Origin: Temnopleurus reevesii
Taxonomy: Eukaryota; Echinodermata; Echinoidea; Temnopleuroida; Temnopleuridae
Assembly: GCA_036244855.1 (NCBI GenBank)
Contig: BQKZ01000134.1
Coordinates: 33,170 to 52,779, forward strand
DNA: 19,610 nt
Direction: 5' to 3'
How positions within the stretch are numbered: position 1 is the stretch's first letter; each line of letters starts with the position of its first letter. The notes under the pieces are model-generated. The model was not told the origin of the DNA. It searched no databases and saw only the letters and a list, made by a program, of their open reading frames with translations. Made by a program: the position numbers and the translations under genes. Of this stretch, positions 1 through 9,377 are shown piece after piece.

Positions 1-206
1 CAAAATAATGTTTTATCAATTTGAAACAACAGACGCAGTTCATCATGTTCATATTTTCATTATAGGAATATCCTCTCGCATGATTGAAGGAAACGAAAAA
101 CACCTCCCATTTCTAGGTGAAAAACAAAAGCACTCCCTGTTATGACTCACAGCTGAATATTAGCGATTCCTTGACCTATTGTTTTCACATACTAATCTAC
201 GCTCGG

Positions 207-915
207 TTAAAGCCCAAGTAAAGTTTTGGTAAAAGCGAATATTTTGATCGTCAATTTTTTTCTTCAAATCTATATATAACGAAAAATAGTATCATGAACA
301 TGTTGCACAAAAGATTGTGCGAAATGAACGAGTTTTGGAAAAGCTATGACCTAAAATGTGCAAAATATTTCAGTGTCGTGTCCCCGACGCTAATTCAATA
401 TTTTCTTTTTTGATAAAGGACAATTTCTCTCACACAGAATTGGATGGAAACTTCAGAATTTCTTTGTTGTGTATACCTTTTTATCATTCTATTGTCAAAT
501 CTCAGAAATAGCTTTGTAAATGCCCGATAAAAAGCAAAATATTGTTACAATCAAGAGATGGCGCTAAATATGATTTAACAGTCAAATTCAAATTTTCAAA
601 AGAATCAGTTCTTTAAAAAAAATGCTAAGGTCTCAGAATGTGTATAAGAATTATATGTCATGATAAACATCCCCAAAATTCACATTTCTTAATATTTACC
701 CAAACTATACTTGGGGCACATACTTTCAAAACGGGTACCCTGAGACTGAGATTTTGTTGCACAGTTTACGTTCTATCTTTACCAAAGCTCATTCATTTTT
801 CACACAGCCTTTAGTGCAATATATTTAGGATACTGTATGTCATTTTCTTTAGATTTGAAGACGAAACTCGGGGACAAAAATATTCGCTTTTACCAGAATT
901 TTACTAGAGCTTTAA
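207..915. mobile_element. Element D1: 709-bp TTAA-bounded element with ~190-bp inverted arms
   Basis: TTAA is present at both edges (207-210 and 912-915). The left edge TTAAAGCCCAAGTAAAGTTT and the reverse complement of the right edge, TTAAAGCTCTAGTAAAATTC, align, followed by an identical GGTAAAAGCGAATATTTT block. The arm similarity continues inward with substitutions to about position 400 on the left and about 735 on the right; for example TCTTCAAATCTA at 261-272 pairs with 850-861. The middle (about 400-735) is AT-rich and has no coding potential that I can see. This layout (TTAA target, long inverted arms, no ORF) is typical of a non-autonomous DNA transposon. Part of its interior recurs at 17159-17390. 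The TTAA-AGC edge suggests a Kolobok/T2-like or piggyBac-like mobiliser, but the superfamily is inferred. Confidence 0.7.
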
Positions 916-1370
916 TATTGCCAAATAATGTCGAAACGGGTTTAAATGTATGCGACCATTCTGATGTATTTGAAACTAGAGATGGCTGAAAGTCTGACAG
1001 AATGAAATGATCATTTACTATCCAATAAGAGTAAATACTACCTGTAGATCGGTTGTAAGTAAGCACGTGATGATGGTCCAGCGAAACGATCATACTCTAC
1101 TCGCCGAAGCTCTCCGCGGAGGTTAATCAGCGCACCGCACGTTGCTGTATAGATTTGAATGACCAGCCGGTAGCTTATAGATCTGTTACATCACTGTTAC
1201 ATTGATTGCTTGTATCTTGAAGCATATACAAGATCAATGAACAGAATAACATTCTCGCCATCCCAGTTAAAGCCACAAGTTTGAAATTATGAACATAGCA
1301 CCATACTAGTTGAATCAGCTATTTTTCTCGTATTCCAATTCTCGCCGTTTTGTTAGCGCATAAGACTCAA
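916..1370. other. Unannotated AT-rich stretch with one small hairpin
   Basis: No gene or recognisable repeat was seen. A short imperfect stem-loop lies at 1201-1238: ATTGAT-tg-CTTGTAT pairs with ATACAAG-ATCAAT around a ~10-nt loop. It may be incidental. Confidence 0.4.
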
Positions 1371-1602
1371 TAATAGCCAGCGACTGCCTGGCGTTCATGA
1401 AATCTGTAAGAAGCTCGATGAATGCAGAAATCATAAGGAAAGACGCTTTAATAGCTGAAGCTCACTCGTAAGTACGTCGAGCGCCAGCAAAACGCCTCCA
1501 ACGTCGCTCAAGCGTCTGCCCTCCGTCATGTCCACATTTCTGCGTTCACGGAGCGTCTTCCAACTTTCATTAAAGTTGGGCAGACGCTGACTATGTGCAC
1601 GT
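1371..1602. mobile_element. Element E1: foldback (hairpin) element
   Basis: The two halves are imperfect inverted repeats. AGCCAGCGACTGCC on the left matches the reverse complement of GGGCAGACGCTGACT near 1580-1592. GAAGCTCGATGAATGCAGAAAT (about 1411-1432) matches the reverse complement of ATTTCTGCGTTCACGGAGCGTCTTC (about 1537-1561). GAAAGACGCTT and AAGCGTCTGCCC form an inner pair. A diverged second copy is at 17415-17605. A 134-codon minus-strand frame reading through it shows no protein-like features and is treated as chance. No terminal duplication could be fixed, so the edges are approximate. Confidence 0.6.
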
Positions 1603-2270
1603 AATGCCTTGAAACACACATTAAAACATGTTTCGTTGATATCAGGAAATATTCCCGACCGATAAAGGTAAAATATAAAATAAATGATAACTGCAAGATC
1701 ATACTTGCAGAATAAATTTATTTTTGTAAACTTTGTATGATTTATGAAATATTCTGATATTATTAAGTGAAATTTGAAAGGGTTGCATTCTGAAGGATTT
1801 TGTCTTTTAATGTTATAGATCATGTAGATTTTCATGTCAGTTAAAAAAAAATCTTCCTACTCACAAGAGAAGTTTTAAAAGTATTATGACATTTTTTCTG
1901 TTAGGCAAAACCTTCCTTTTGCTTTTAATGAAAATGATTAGAATAAGTGATGCTTTTGTCAATTATTGAGCATCCTCCTATCAGAATAATGAGGGATCCT
2001 TGATGGGTGTGTCGAAACCATATGCGTTCATTTACGTATTTTTCAAGGCAACAAATTCTAGAAGTAATCATGAAATTAAGCCCGGCCTTGAGCACACGAG
2101 GACAATTGCAATATATCTCAAGAACAATATATCATAAACAGGGATAAAAGGCCCATTAGCTAATTACTTCGTGGGCTTTTTCCCCCCCTATTTTCCAATC
2201 ATTACATATCTCCTAAGATTCTGTTTCACAATCATTTATCACCTGATTTGTTTATTACGTCAATGTTTTT
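1603..2270. other. Unannotated AT-rich stretch
   Basis: No gene, tandem repeat or recognisable mobile element seen. Stop codons are frequent in all frames and the composition matches the window background. Confidence 0.4.
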
Positions 2271-2512
2271 TTATAAGGCGGACTTACAGCTTTGCGTATT
2301 ACGCATGCGTCAGTACAGCGTTTTGGAACATTAAACACGCTCCCTGGACGCACAGAAACGCGGGCCGTGACGTTCGTCGTACGCTCCACGAAAGCAAGCC
2401 ATACGTCAGTCCACCGTCTGAACCGTGTATACTGTGCGCTCGGGGAGCGTTTTTAAATTTTAAATGCTGGGCCGACGTAGGCTAAACATGCAAATATGTG
2501 AGTCAGTCATAA
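2271..2512. mobile_element. Family A palindromic MITE, copy A1
   Basis: It starts TTATAAGGCGGACTTACAGC and ends with the inverted form ATATGTGAGTCAGTCATAA, matching the family ends (consensus TTAAAGGCCGACTCACACC). It contains the family signature blocks in order: TGCGTCAGTACAGCG, CACGCTCCCTGGACGCACAG, GACGTTCGTCGTACGCTCC, ACGTCAGTCCACCGTC, ACTGTGCGCTCGGGGAGCG and GCTGGGCCGACGTAGG. The left inner arm lacks the CATACGGTGGAC block present in other copies, so the palindrome is lopsided. Open frames across it are by-products of the GC-rich hairpin. Confidence 0.8.
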
Positions 2513-3055
2513 GGTTCGGATAGATCATTGTATTCACTTAATCTTAAGAAAATGTTTGGTGGTCTTTTCATGATATCTCACTCTTTAGATTATTAATATC
2601 TAGTCAATATTACACCGTAGTGAATTTGATCGTTTTTCACCAGCACTAATAATCCGATTATCTACAAAATTCTCTTTGATTCTCAGATTATAGTATTTAG
2701 GCAAATTATATCCTGACTAGACCTTCCTTTTAACATACTACTTAACCGAAAGCAATGTGCACAATGAAATTATGTTGAAATTTGACCGTTTTGCTTTCTT
2801 GGAAAACTTGAAAAACAAAGTTTTACTGCTCCCTCTCGTTTTGCTTTTGAATTCCATTATTGTCATTTAAGGAATAATACAATTATTTAAGATATGTTTG
2901 GACATCGGTCTAGATTTGAATAACATATCCTCATGGGTGACAAAGACATATCCTTTCCAAATTGATAAAGCGGGGAGATAAATTGAGCAGACGGTTAAAA
3001 ACATATTTTCGGATTATCTTATTCCGATGGAAACCACCTGCTTGTTCATGTTTGA
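2513..3055. other. Unannotated AT-rich stretch
   Basis: No supported gene, RNA or repeat. The 5' part of an open frame that runs into the pyrimidine tract starts here, but I see no coding character. Confidence 0.35.
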
Positions 3056-3059
3056 TGCT

Positions 3060-3233
3060 CTTTGCGCGATATCTCTTTCTCTCTTTATTTGTTCTTCTTT
3101 TTGTTTTGGTGCTTGTTCTTCTCCTCCCAATCCTCTCCCTCATGCAGCTCTTCTTCTCACATTTCTTATTCTGTCATTCTTTTTCATTTTTTTCTTCTTC
3201 ATCTCCTTATCGTCGTTTTTTCTCAGTCATGGA
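3060..3233 (+). repeat. ~175-nt pyrimidine-rich tract
   Basis: The plus strand is overwhelmingly C and T for about 175 nt, with TCTTCTTTTT-like and CTCCTCC-like runs, and ends in TTTTTTCTCAG followed by TCATGG. Overlapping open frames rich in F, S and L are products of this composition. The terminal (T)nCTCAG fits the metazoan 3' splice acceptor pattern, but no exon can be defined downstream. Confidence 0.75.
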
Positions 3234-3239
3234 AAATGA

Positions 3240-3639
3240 TTTCAAGTCTTTTCCAGGCAAACCCCCTCTTCAAAATTTGATAATATCATGGCAGATTGGA
3301 CTAGTTCTGGCAACCATAAGCTATCAAACCACTTCTAAAAGTTACGATGAAAGATTTAATTTTAGGTAGTAGTCGCATTTCATTGGGTAAATATGCGGAG
3401 CGATCTATCTTCTGCCAATGGGAGCTGTATGTGGTCGAGAAATAAATCATTTTTCAAATCACTTACTTTTTCAACGCTCCAGCCCCCAAATTGTGATTGT
3501 GGTAAACTCTTCCTGGAAAATGAATGATAGAGGTTTATCCGGGTCAGTTTTACTATTTCTCGAAACCTTTTAACGTCTTGGGAATAAGATTTCATTCTTC
3601 TTTCGATTTTGTTTGACAAGTAATCCTGTGTCATTTGTT
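3240..3639. other. Unannotated stretch
   Basis: No recognisable feature. An 84-codon minus-strand frame at 3380-3634 has no identifiable motif and I do not call it a gene. Confidence 0.35.
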
Positions 3640-3812
3640 TTCATCTTGATTATAAATCATGTATTGTAATTGTATTATTATGTAGATTGTTTCATTGTTA
3701 TTGATATTGTTCATTGTAATGTATTTAATATTTGATATACAGCGCCATGAGCGTCATTGCTGACGGACCTCTGTGCTTCAAAAAGAAACCATCATTATTA
3801 TTATTATTATTT
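3640..3812 (+). mobile_element. Probable non-LTR retrotransposon 3' end with (ATT)n tail
   Basis: An AT-rich 3'-UTR-like segment leads to TACAGCGCCATGAGCGTC and ACGGACCTCTGTGCTTC, then an (ATT) repeat at about 3793-3811. A GCGC(C)-type segment followed by an (ATT)n tail is the usual end of CR1/L2-type LINEs and their SINE parasites. No reverse-transcriptase coding is present, so it is a 5'-truncated or tail-only copy. The left edge is a guess. Confidence 0.45.
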
Positions 3813-3935
3813 GAAAAAAGAAATAAATAATAAAATTGTCAATGATTTATACTGAACAAGTTTGGTACGGTAAATTGTTTTTCAAACATGCTTATCCACC
3901 CATCTATAATTGGTTAAGAAAAATCGCTGAATGAT

Positions 3936-3970
3936 GAGGTGAGGTGAATAGGTACCTGGCAGGAATACCT
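3936..3970 (+). mobile_element. SINE core fragment
   Basis: GAGGTGAATAGGTACCTGGC followed by AGGAAT matches the core of the SINE at 19427-19610 (GTTAGGTGAATGGGTACCTG then GCAGGAAT). Only this ~35-bp core remains. It runs directly into truncated A2, so an insertion or rearrangement removed both the rest of the SINE and the left arm of A2. Confidence 0.65.
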
Positions 3971-3971
3971 G

Positions 3972-4162
3972 GCCGCACAGTCATGACAGTATACGCTGAC
4001 ATGATGGTGGACTGACGTTCGGTGTACGCTCCTTGAGGGCAAGCCGAACGACAGTCCGCCGTCTGAGCCTGGTACACTGTGCGCTCAGTGAGCGTTTTCA
4101 ATAAAAAAAAAAACACTTGGCCTACGCAGGCTAAAAACACAAAGGTGTGAGTCGGGCTTTAA
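3972..4162. mobile_element. Family A MITE, copy A2 (left arm truncated)
   Basis: It retains the family centre (GGTGGACTGACGTTCGGTGT, then AAGCCGAACGACAGTCCGCC) and a complete right arm ending CACAAAGGTGTGAGTCGGGC and TTTAA. The outer left arm is missing; the copy begins at about GCCGCACAG next to a SINE fragment. The right end TTAA (4159-4162) is at the same time the left edge of palindrome B1. A run of A at about 4104-4114 interrupts the right arm. Confidence 0.75.
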
Positions 4163-4291
4163 TCCCCGGTCACATAGGACCCCGGAAGCAACACGATTCA
4201 CCCCGACTCGTTGTTCTGAGGCAGCTAACTGTGAATTAACAAAGAGTCGGGGTGAATCGTGTTGCTTCCGGGGTCCTATGTGACTAGGGCT
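4163..4291. mobile_element. Palindrome B1, ~129 bp
   Basis: Left arm 4163-4208 and right arm 4245-4291 are almost perfect inverted repeats (TCCCCGGTCACATAGGACCC ... CCGGGGTCCTATGTGACTAG), with a ~36-nt loop. TTAA flanks both sides (4159-4162 and 4292-4295). A copy with the loop in the opposite orientation is at 12773-12901. High arm identity suggests recent activity. It has no coding capacity. This is a MITE-like hairpin. The TTAA sites suggest a TTAA-targeting transposase. Confidence 0.8.
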
Positions 4292-4295
4292 TTAA

Positions 4296-5631
4296 GGTTT
4301 GCACATGGGCTATACCATGTATACAAAACCAACCCTTTCCGTTAAGATTAATTACCTTCAACTTAATACTTTCAGTATTACTACGTCTCTACGCATGTTG
4401 ACGTCATGTTTATTTGACATAGTTATAGATCATTGAAAGTTAAGTTTTTGTTATGATTAATGTAGTTATGGTCGGTCATTTTATATAATTGTAGTGGTAT
4501 TGTCTATGCACAAAATAAAATACAGTCACGTTTGATAGTTCAGGATCCTAGTGGCAATTACCTTTCTTTTCTTTTATCCTTTTTTTCTCTCTTTTCTTGT
4601 TTTCATTGTTTTTGTGTTTTTTTTTGTCTTTTACTCTTATCTTTCTCGACAAGAATGACTACATTTAATTAAAATGACCAGAAACTCTGTCCGAAATTAC
4701 AAGATCAGTTTGTTTCCTTTTTGTTTTTCAACTCATCATTTTTTATCTTATTATTGACAACATTTTATCATTTGGCCTATTTTATCTGTTTTTCGTGTGT
4801 TTTTTTTTTTCAATTTTTTATTGATGTATTTTTCAATTATTTTTTTGTGGTCACCTGTGGTCACTTTTGAACAAAAGTCTTATGCACTGGGTTCCTTTAA
4901 CTATGTAGTCAATCTTATCAGATTTGTTATTAAAAAGAATTGATAGTACGACTGTTCAAAAACAAATATAGAAATTCCGACATAGCAACAATTTAATGGG
5001 TCTCCTGTTGAAAGGCGTTTCGTTATTGGGAGCATTCTTTAATGAACGTATAAGACGATTTCGTGAAACATCGCTCTATACTACCACGTCGTATAGCAAC
5101 GACACATGATTGTTATGGGGGGTTTTTTTTGCAGCGTATAACCATGCCCAATGGACAACAAACTAATTATATTGAAGCTGCCAAATTCCTAACCCACTTT
5201 TACCATGTTTACAATACCAGGAAGGTTTTTCATTCCAGTTAAGTCCTATGTTTTGACCATCTTCTTAGGTCGAAGATTATGGGGACCGTGGGAGAAAATG
5301 TTAAATTGAGTTATGTGCACCGGACCTTATTCCATTCAAACTCTATCGGCAAGTGAGATTCAAGACTCAAAGTTCAATTTGCCCGGGAAAATGGTGGCAT
5401 GTAGGCATCTAGGGAATATAGGTCAGTGGTATAAGCAATCCAACTATTTGGAAATGTATTAATTTGAACGCCATCGATGTATACAGTCAACATTATGTTC
5501 TTAATGTCATCATCCCATGCACCGATTACACAATGTAGGATTGATAAATATAGTTATGTGCCACTTTTTATTACTTGAAGATATAATTATATTGGACAAT
5601 GTGATATTTTCTCAATGTCTATAATACAATA
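4296..5631. other. Unannotated 1.3-kb AT-rich region
   Basis: No open frame worth calling and no recognisable element. T-rich stretches occur at about 4560-4640 and 4740-4850, and TGTGGTCACC is imperfectly repeated in tandem near 4846-4865. The DNA looks like neutral intergenic or intronic background. Confidence 0.4.
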
Positions 5632-5688
5632 TAATTACTACTACTACTACTACTACTTCTAATACTACTATTACTTCTACTACTACTT

Positions 5689-5723
<35 letters not shown>

Positions 5724-5854
5724 TCTACTGCTGCTACTAGTAGAAATTCTACTTCTGCTATACGACTTCTTCTCCTGGGGCTTCCTCTTCTCTTAGGTTT
5801 TTTTTTTACACTTTACCACTCATCCTTCTCCTTCTCCTACTACAACTACTACTA

Positions 5855-5904
<50 letters not shown>

Positions 5905-5938
5905 ACTACTACTGCTACTACTATTACTACTACTGATA
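5632..5938 (+). repeat. Compound (CTA)n/(CTG)n/(CTT)n microsatellite
   Basis: The stretch consists of CTA-rich triplets with two CTG blocks: about 8 CTG units at 5698-5721, and about 7 CTG units from about 5870, followed after one interruption by four more triplets. CTT/CTC stretches lie between them. A poly-leucine reading frame across the second block is a repeat artefact. Confidence 0.9.
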
Positions 5939-5970
5939 ATGAATTACAAATTTATACAAGTGTTTCAAAG

Positions 5971-6250
5971 CGCATTCAATTCAATTCAATTCAATTCATT
6001 TATTTTCACTTCATCAGAAATAATACAAAGTATAATGAACATTTCCAAAAAAAAGTTGAATAAAATTCTGTATAACAAAAGTATAATGAACATAACATTG
6101 CCAATTATTGTACAAAGCAGTTAACATACAAAGTAAAAAATACATTTTATGGAGTGCTTTTTTTTTAAATAATAGGAATACTGATGAAGTGGAGGGGTCC
6201 GCTAAAAACCAATGCTTGTAGAGCGCATGATTATCTGTCTACCATACCAC
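5971..6250 (-). mobile_element. Probable non-LTR retrotransposon 3' end, minus strand, (TTGAA)n tail
   Basis: On the minus strand this is a 3'-UTR-like segment ending in AGTGAAAATAAATGAATTGA and (ATTGA) repeats at about 5973-5999. Such pentamer tails are typical of CR1/L2/Rex-type LINE 3' ends. The segment ATGTTCATTATACTTTGTA is internally duplicated with small changes, at about 6024-6042 and 6079-6097 in reverse complement. No RT domain is present. The upper edge (~6250) is approximate. Confidence 0.5.
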
Positions 6251-6267
6251 AGTAAGAGATGTGTGAA

Positions 6268-6420
6268 ACATTATTATTGATGGTGATTATAATGATATTA
6301 ATGATGATAATGATAAAGATAGTAGCAGTAGTAGTATAGCTAGTAATAGTAGAAGTAGTAATAGTAGTAGCAGTAGCAGTTGTAGTTGTGATGGCAGTAA
6401 TAGCAATAATGAGAAAAGGT
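6268..6420 (+). repeat. Imperfect (GAT/AAT) and (AGT) microsatellite
   Basis: GATGATAATGAT-type triplets are followed by AGTAGCAGTAGTAGT-type triplets. The AGT-rich part is complementary in kind to the CTA/ACT-rich tract at 5632-5938. The two flank the LINE tail segment in inverted arrangement. Confidence 0.85.
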
Positions 6421-6760
6421 GATGAATGTAAATCTGCAATGCAATCGGCTTTTTAATAGCTACACTTTAGCACCAGCTACTAATATTCATATTGAATAAT
6501 GAGAAGCGGCTCATTTCGTTACTTTGTTTTACGGCATTATATATAGAAAAAAATAGACAAAGGCATGTTTAAGACAATAGCGACAACACTTCAAGTCTCT
6601 CTATGTACAACTGATGACAAATGAAAAACACTGCTTTGAAATGAGCACTGTAATGCTCGTGACTTCGAACTTCGATCTTCGATCAGATAACTTTCGAATC
6701 TTGTATATCCATTAGCACTGGCTCCGTATTGGATGTACTTGGACGTGACTTTCAATTGAA
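6421..6760. other. Unannotated stretch
   Basis: No gene or repeat recognised, apart from a small direct duplication (CTTCGA/CTTCGATC motifs) near 6666-6683. Confidence 0.35.
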
Positions 6761-7011
6761 CTAAAGGCTGACTTACACCTTTGTGTGTTTAGCCTGCGTC
6801 AGCCCAGCAACTTTGGAAATTAAAAACGCTCCTTTGACGAACAAAGAGGAGGTCATGCGGTGGACTGATGTTCGGCTTGCGCTCGACGAGAGTACGACGA
6901 GTGTCAGTCCACCGTATGACCTGCGTCTTTGTGCGTCAAGGGAGCGTTTTTAATTTCCAAAAGCGCTGGGCCGACGCGGGCTAAAAACGCAAAGATGTGA
7001 CGCAGGCTTAA
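6761..7011. mobile_element. Family A MITE, copy A3 (full length)
   Basis: Full palindromic copy of 251 bp. It starts CTAAAGGCTGACTTACACC and ends GATGTGACGCAGGCTTAA, with TTAA at 7008-7011 and a mutated CTAA at 6761. Arms pair along nearly the whole length: GGTCATGCGGTGGACTGATG on the left against the CAGTCCACCGTATGACC block on the right, and AAACGCTCCTTTGACG against CGTCAAGGGAGCGTTTTTAA. The tip lies around CTCGACGAGAG. It is non-coding and would fold into a long hairpin if transcribed. Confidence 0.85.
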
Positions 7012-7392
7012 GATCCAGCACTTGTGTCTCCATTTATCTCTATCAGTGTCTATATCCTTCTAATCGATTTATCATGCGTGACAACAACATGACCCCCCCC
7101 CCCCCGAAAATAAAAAAGAAGAGAAAAAGGCTTAAGAGCTATGACCGTGCAAACTTCTACATCAAATCGTAATGGTTTTATCGTATGTTTTGGTTGCTTG
7201 CAACAGGTTGTTCTATCCATACATGGTTTAAAAATCTGTAAAGGAATTGAGATGGACACTTTCGACTTCTGATGTATCATTTTGATGAACTACTGCTGCC
7301 AAAATGATTCACGATTCTACATCCATCCTCCAGGTCATATCAGCGTGAAAACTTTAAACAATCTTGGCAAGTTTAATATCCAGTTATCAAAA
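7012..7392. other. Unannotated stretch with a 13-nt C run
   Basis: No gene seen. A C13 homopolymer occurs at 7093-7105. Confidence 0.4.
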
Positions 7393-7664
7393 GGTCCGAG
7401 TAACGTTCTGCTTGCGCTTAAGGAGCGTCTCAGTCCACCATCTTATCCCCGTACACCTGCATACGCTCCCCGAGCGCACAAAATACGCTGATCAGATGGT
7501 GGACCGACGTTTGACTCGAGCTCAACATGCTCAAGGAGCGTACACCGATCGCCAGTCCACCGTATGACCTGCGTCGTTGTGCCTCCAGGGACCGTTTTTA
7601 ATTGTTAAAAAAAAACCACCGGACCAACGCAGGCTAAAACACAAAGGTGTGAGTTGGCATTTAA
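7393..7664. mobile_element. Family A MITE, copy A4 (head-to-tail chimera)
   Basis: The right arm is complete, ending ACAAAGGTGTGAGTTGGCAT and TTAA (7661-7664). The left side is not a normal left arm. It holds an A-like centre plus half right arm (AACGTTCTGCTTGCGCTTAA, CAGTCCACCATCT), then a second partial left arm (ACGCTCCCCGAGCGCACAAA, TACGCTGATCAGATGGTGGA) and a second centre. Two A units have therefore been joined in tandem with loss of intervening arms. Overlapping short open frames are artefacts. Confidence 0.7.
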
Positions 7665-7889
7665 TTATTGAACTTTGTCGAGTTTTGCCACAGATTACAC
7701 CTTCGTGAGCGTTTTGTCTAAGTGTTCAGTGTCGTTGTTGGTATTCATTGTGAGCTATTAAATTGCGAAGATTGAAAACAGACCAGTCCGTCCATATTTC
7801 CTTCTACATTACTATCTTCATCAAATTGCCCGCACTGCCACCTTCATTTTTTCTCAAGATAATCTGAAGGGTGTCGCCAGACCAAGACC

Positions 7890-8015
7890 CTCCTGATCGC
7901 TTTACCATTGCACTTGGCAATCAGAGACCAGTCTATTCATCATGTTCACCAGGAGGTCAGAGGCGTATCCAGTGTTTTGGAGATTTGGGAGGGGCGCACT
8001 TTCGAAACAAGTGTC
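7890..8015 (+). repeat. Direct repeat unit 1 with CAGAGGCGTATCCAG
   Basis: Segment 7895-8015 is repeated ~288 bp downstream (about 8184-8325). Both share AATCAGAGACCAGTCT, TTCATCATGTTCACCA, GAGGTCAGAGGCG and ATCCAG, then a GGG-rich stretch. The motif CAGAGGCG(T/G)ATCCAG followed by a G-rich run resembles hAT-type terminal inverted repeats (CAGnGGCGgATCcAG), but no matching opposite end was found. Confidence 0.55.
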
Positions 8016-8072
8016 ATCAAATAAGTTACCATCCGACCTGTACAATGGTATTTAATCTTCATATTTGGACCT

Positions 8073-8088
8073 CCCCCCCCCCCCCCCC
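8073..8088 (+). repeat. C16 homopolymer
   Basis: Sixteen consecutive C residues, located between the two direct repeat units. Confidence 0.9.
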
Positions 8089-8178
8089 TTAATGCGGTGG
8101 CTTACAGAACGTCACTGTTGAAATCCTTTCTGAAAGATGCTAAATTAATGGTCGAACGCTTTAAAACTGGCCACCCCC

Positions 8179-8273
8179 ACCATGATCGAGGATTTTCACC
8201 GTCGAAAATCAGAGACCAGTCTGTTCATCATGTTCACCATGAGGTCAGAGGCGGATCCAGCATTTTACGGGCT

Positions 8274-8305
<32 letters not shown>

Positions 8306-8325
8306 GGGGAGGAAGCGTACTGTCA
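8179..8325 (+). repeat. Direct repeat unit 2 with CAGAGGCGGATCCAG and G30
   Basis: Second copy of the segment at 7890-8015. Here CAGAGGCGGATCCAG (8246-8260) is followed by CATTTTACGGGCT and a run of 30 G (8274-8303), where the first copy has only a short G-rich segment. The hAT-like end motif is therefore followed by an expanded G tract. Confidence 0.55.
8274..8303 (+). repeat. G30 homopolymer
   Basis: Thirty consecutive G residues. Glycine-rich frames read from it are artefacts. It forms an inverted pair with the C47 run at 8475-8521. Confidence 0.9.
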
Positions 8326-8471
8326 AAATTTTCCCAAATCGTCACCGACGAGTCGACAAACAGAGCAAAAGAGTTTCAAAATTCAGAAAACAAAAATATA
8401 AGATAAACATGAATATCAACAACAACGACACAGAAAATGGTATTCACTTCATGGCCTACATGGGCGCTCCC

Positions 8472-8474
<3 letters not shown>

Positions 8475-8521
<47 letters not shown>
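8475..8521 (+). repeat. C47 homopolymer
   Basis: About 47 consecutive C residues. Exact length is uncertain because assemblies and sequencers handle such runs poorly. Proline-rich (plus) and glycine-rich (minus) frames across it are artefacts. Confidence 0.85.
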
Positions 8522-9377
8522 TACGCCCCACACATCTTACCTCCTCACCTGGGACCCGCAACTCCAGGTCAAGCCTGCGATATGGTGGTGTTTTTTCGTT
8601 TGGGGAGGATTGCAATCAGTTTACAAATAATACAGTTTTACTCATGCGTTTTATTTAAAAATAAAAATGAGAATGGAAGGATAGGTAGAAGAAAAACGAT
8701 GGACTGAAAAGTTTCTCATTTTCATTGGGACCTCTGCGCCACCCTAACAGATAATTTTTTTTTTTTGCTTTTTTTTTGATAGTCGGGAAAAGTAGGGGGA
8801 AATAAGGAAGACGAAATTAAAAGTAATACATCCCATGAAGTCAATTGTCGTCTTCAAGAAATCTCGTATATCAGGTCTGTCTTATCGCTAGGAAAATTTA
8901 ATTTTTGGAGGCCAAACTCTTTTGTCTAGAAAAAGTTGATTCCACGAATTTGGGGTCGTCGACTTTTCATCGATAAAATAATTTAAAAAAAAAATCACAA
9001 TCGGTTGCTGGTATACACTTTCATTTCTGTTTCCATCTAAATGCATAGTTACTTTTACACCAGTAACGACAGTATTGCTGTTGAACGATTTCTTCTGAGT
9101 ATTTTATCTTTAAATATCATTTTAAAAACAACCTCGCTATTGTTTCAGATATCAACATGAGGATGATTTTATTATAGTCATTTGAATTATACACTGCGAA
9201 TATTCTAGATGATTAATGTGATTGAGCCCCCCCCCCCCCCCCTTATTACCGGGTCGACAGATGGGATCCAAAATTAAGCCCAAGGGGTGCAAATTTGTTT
9301 TAATGGGGCCCTACATTTTAAAGACATGAATATGATTATATATTATTTCTCTGTCTTGGCTTAATCATATGTGTTTA
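8522..9377. other. Unannotated AT-rich stretch with a C16 run
   Basis: No gene or mobile element recognised. It contains T runs at about 8755-8779, an A run near 8984-8993 and a C16 homopolymer at 9227-9242. Confidence 0.4.

Noticed and set aside
1431..1835. 134-codon minus-strand open frame
   Set aside because: Half lies in foldback element E1 and half in AT-rich DNA. No protein-like motif.
2962..3369. 135-codon F/L/S-rich frame that looks like a membrane protein
   Set aside because: The hydrophobic residues come from the pyrimidine-rich tract. Overlapping frames give similar sequences.
5891..6124. Poly-leucine signal peptide-like frame
   Set aside because: It is a CTG/CTA microsatellite running into a LINE tail.
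8097..8658. Gly-rich and Pro-rich frames on both strands
   Set aside because: They are translations of the G30 and C47 homopolymers.
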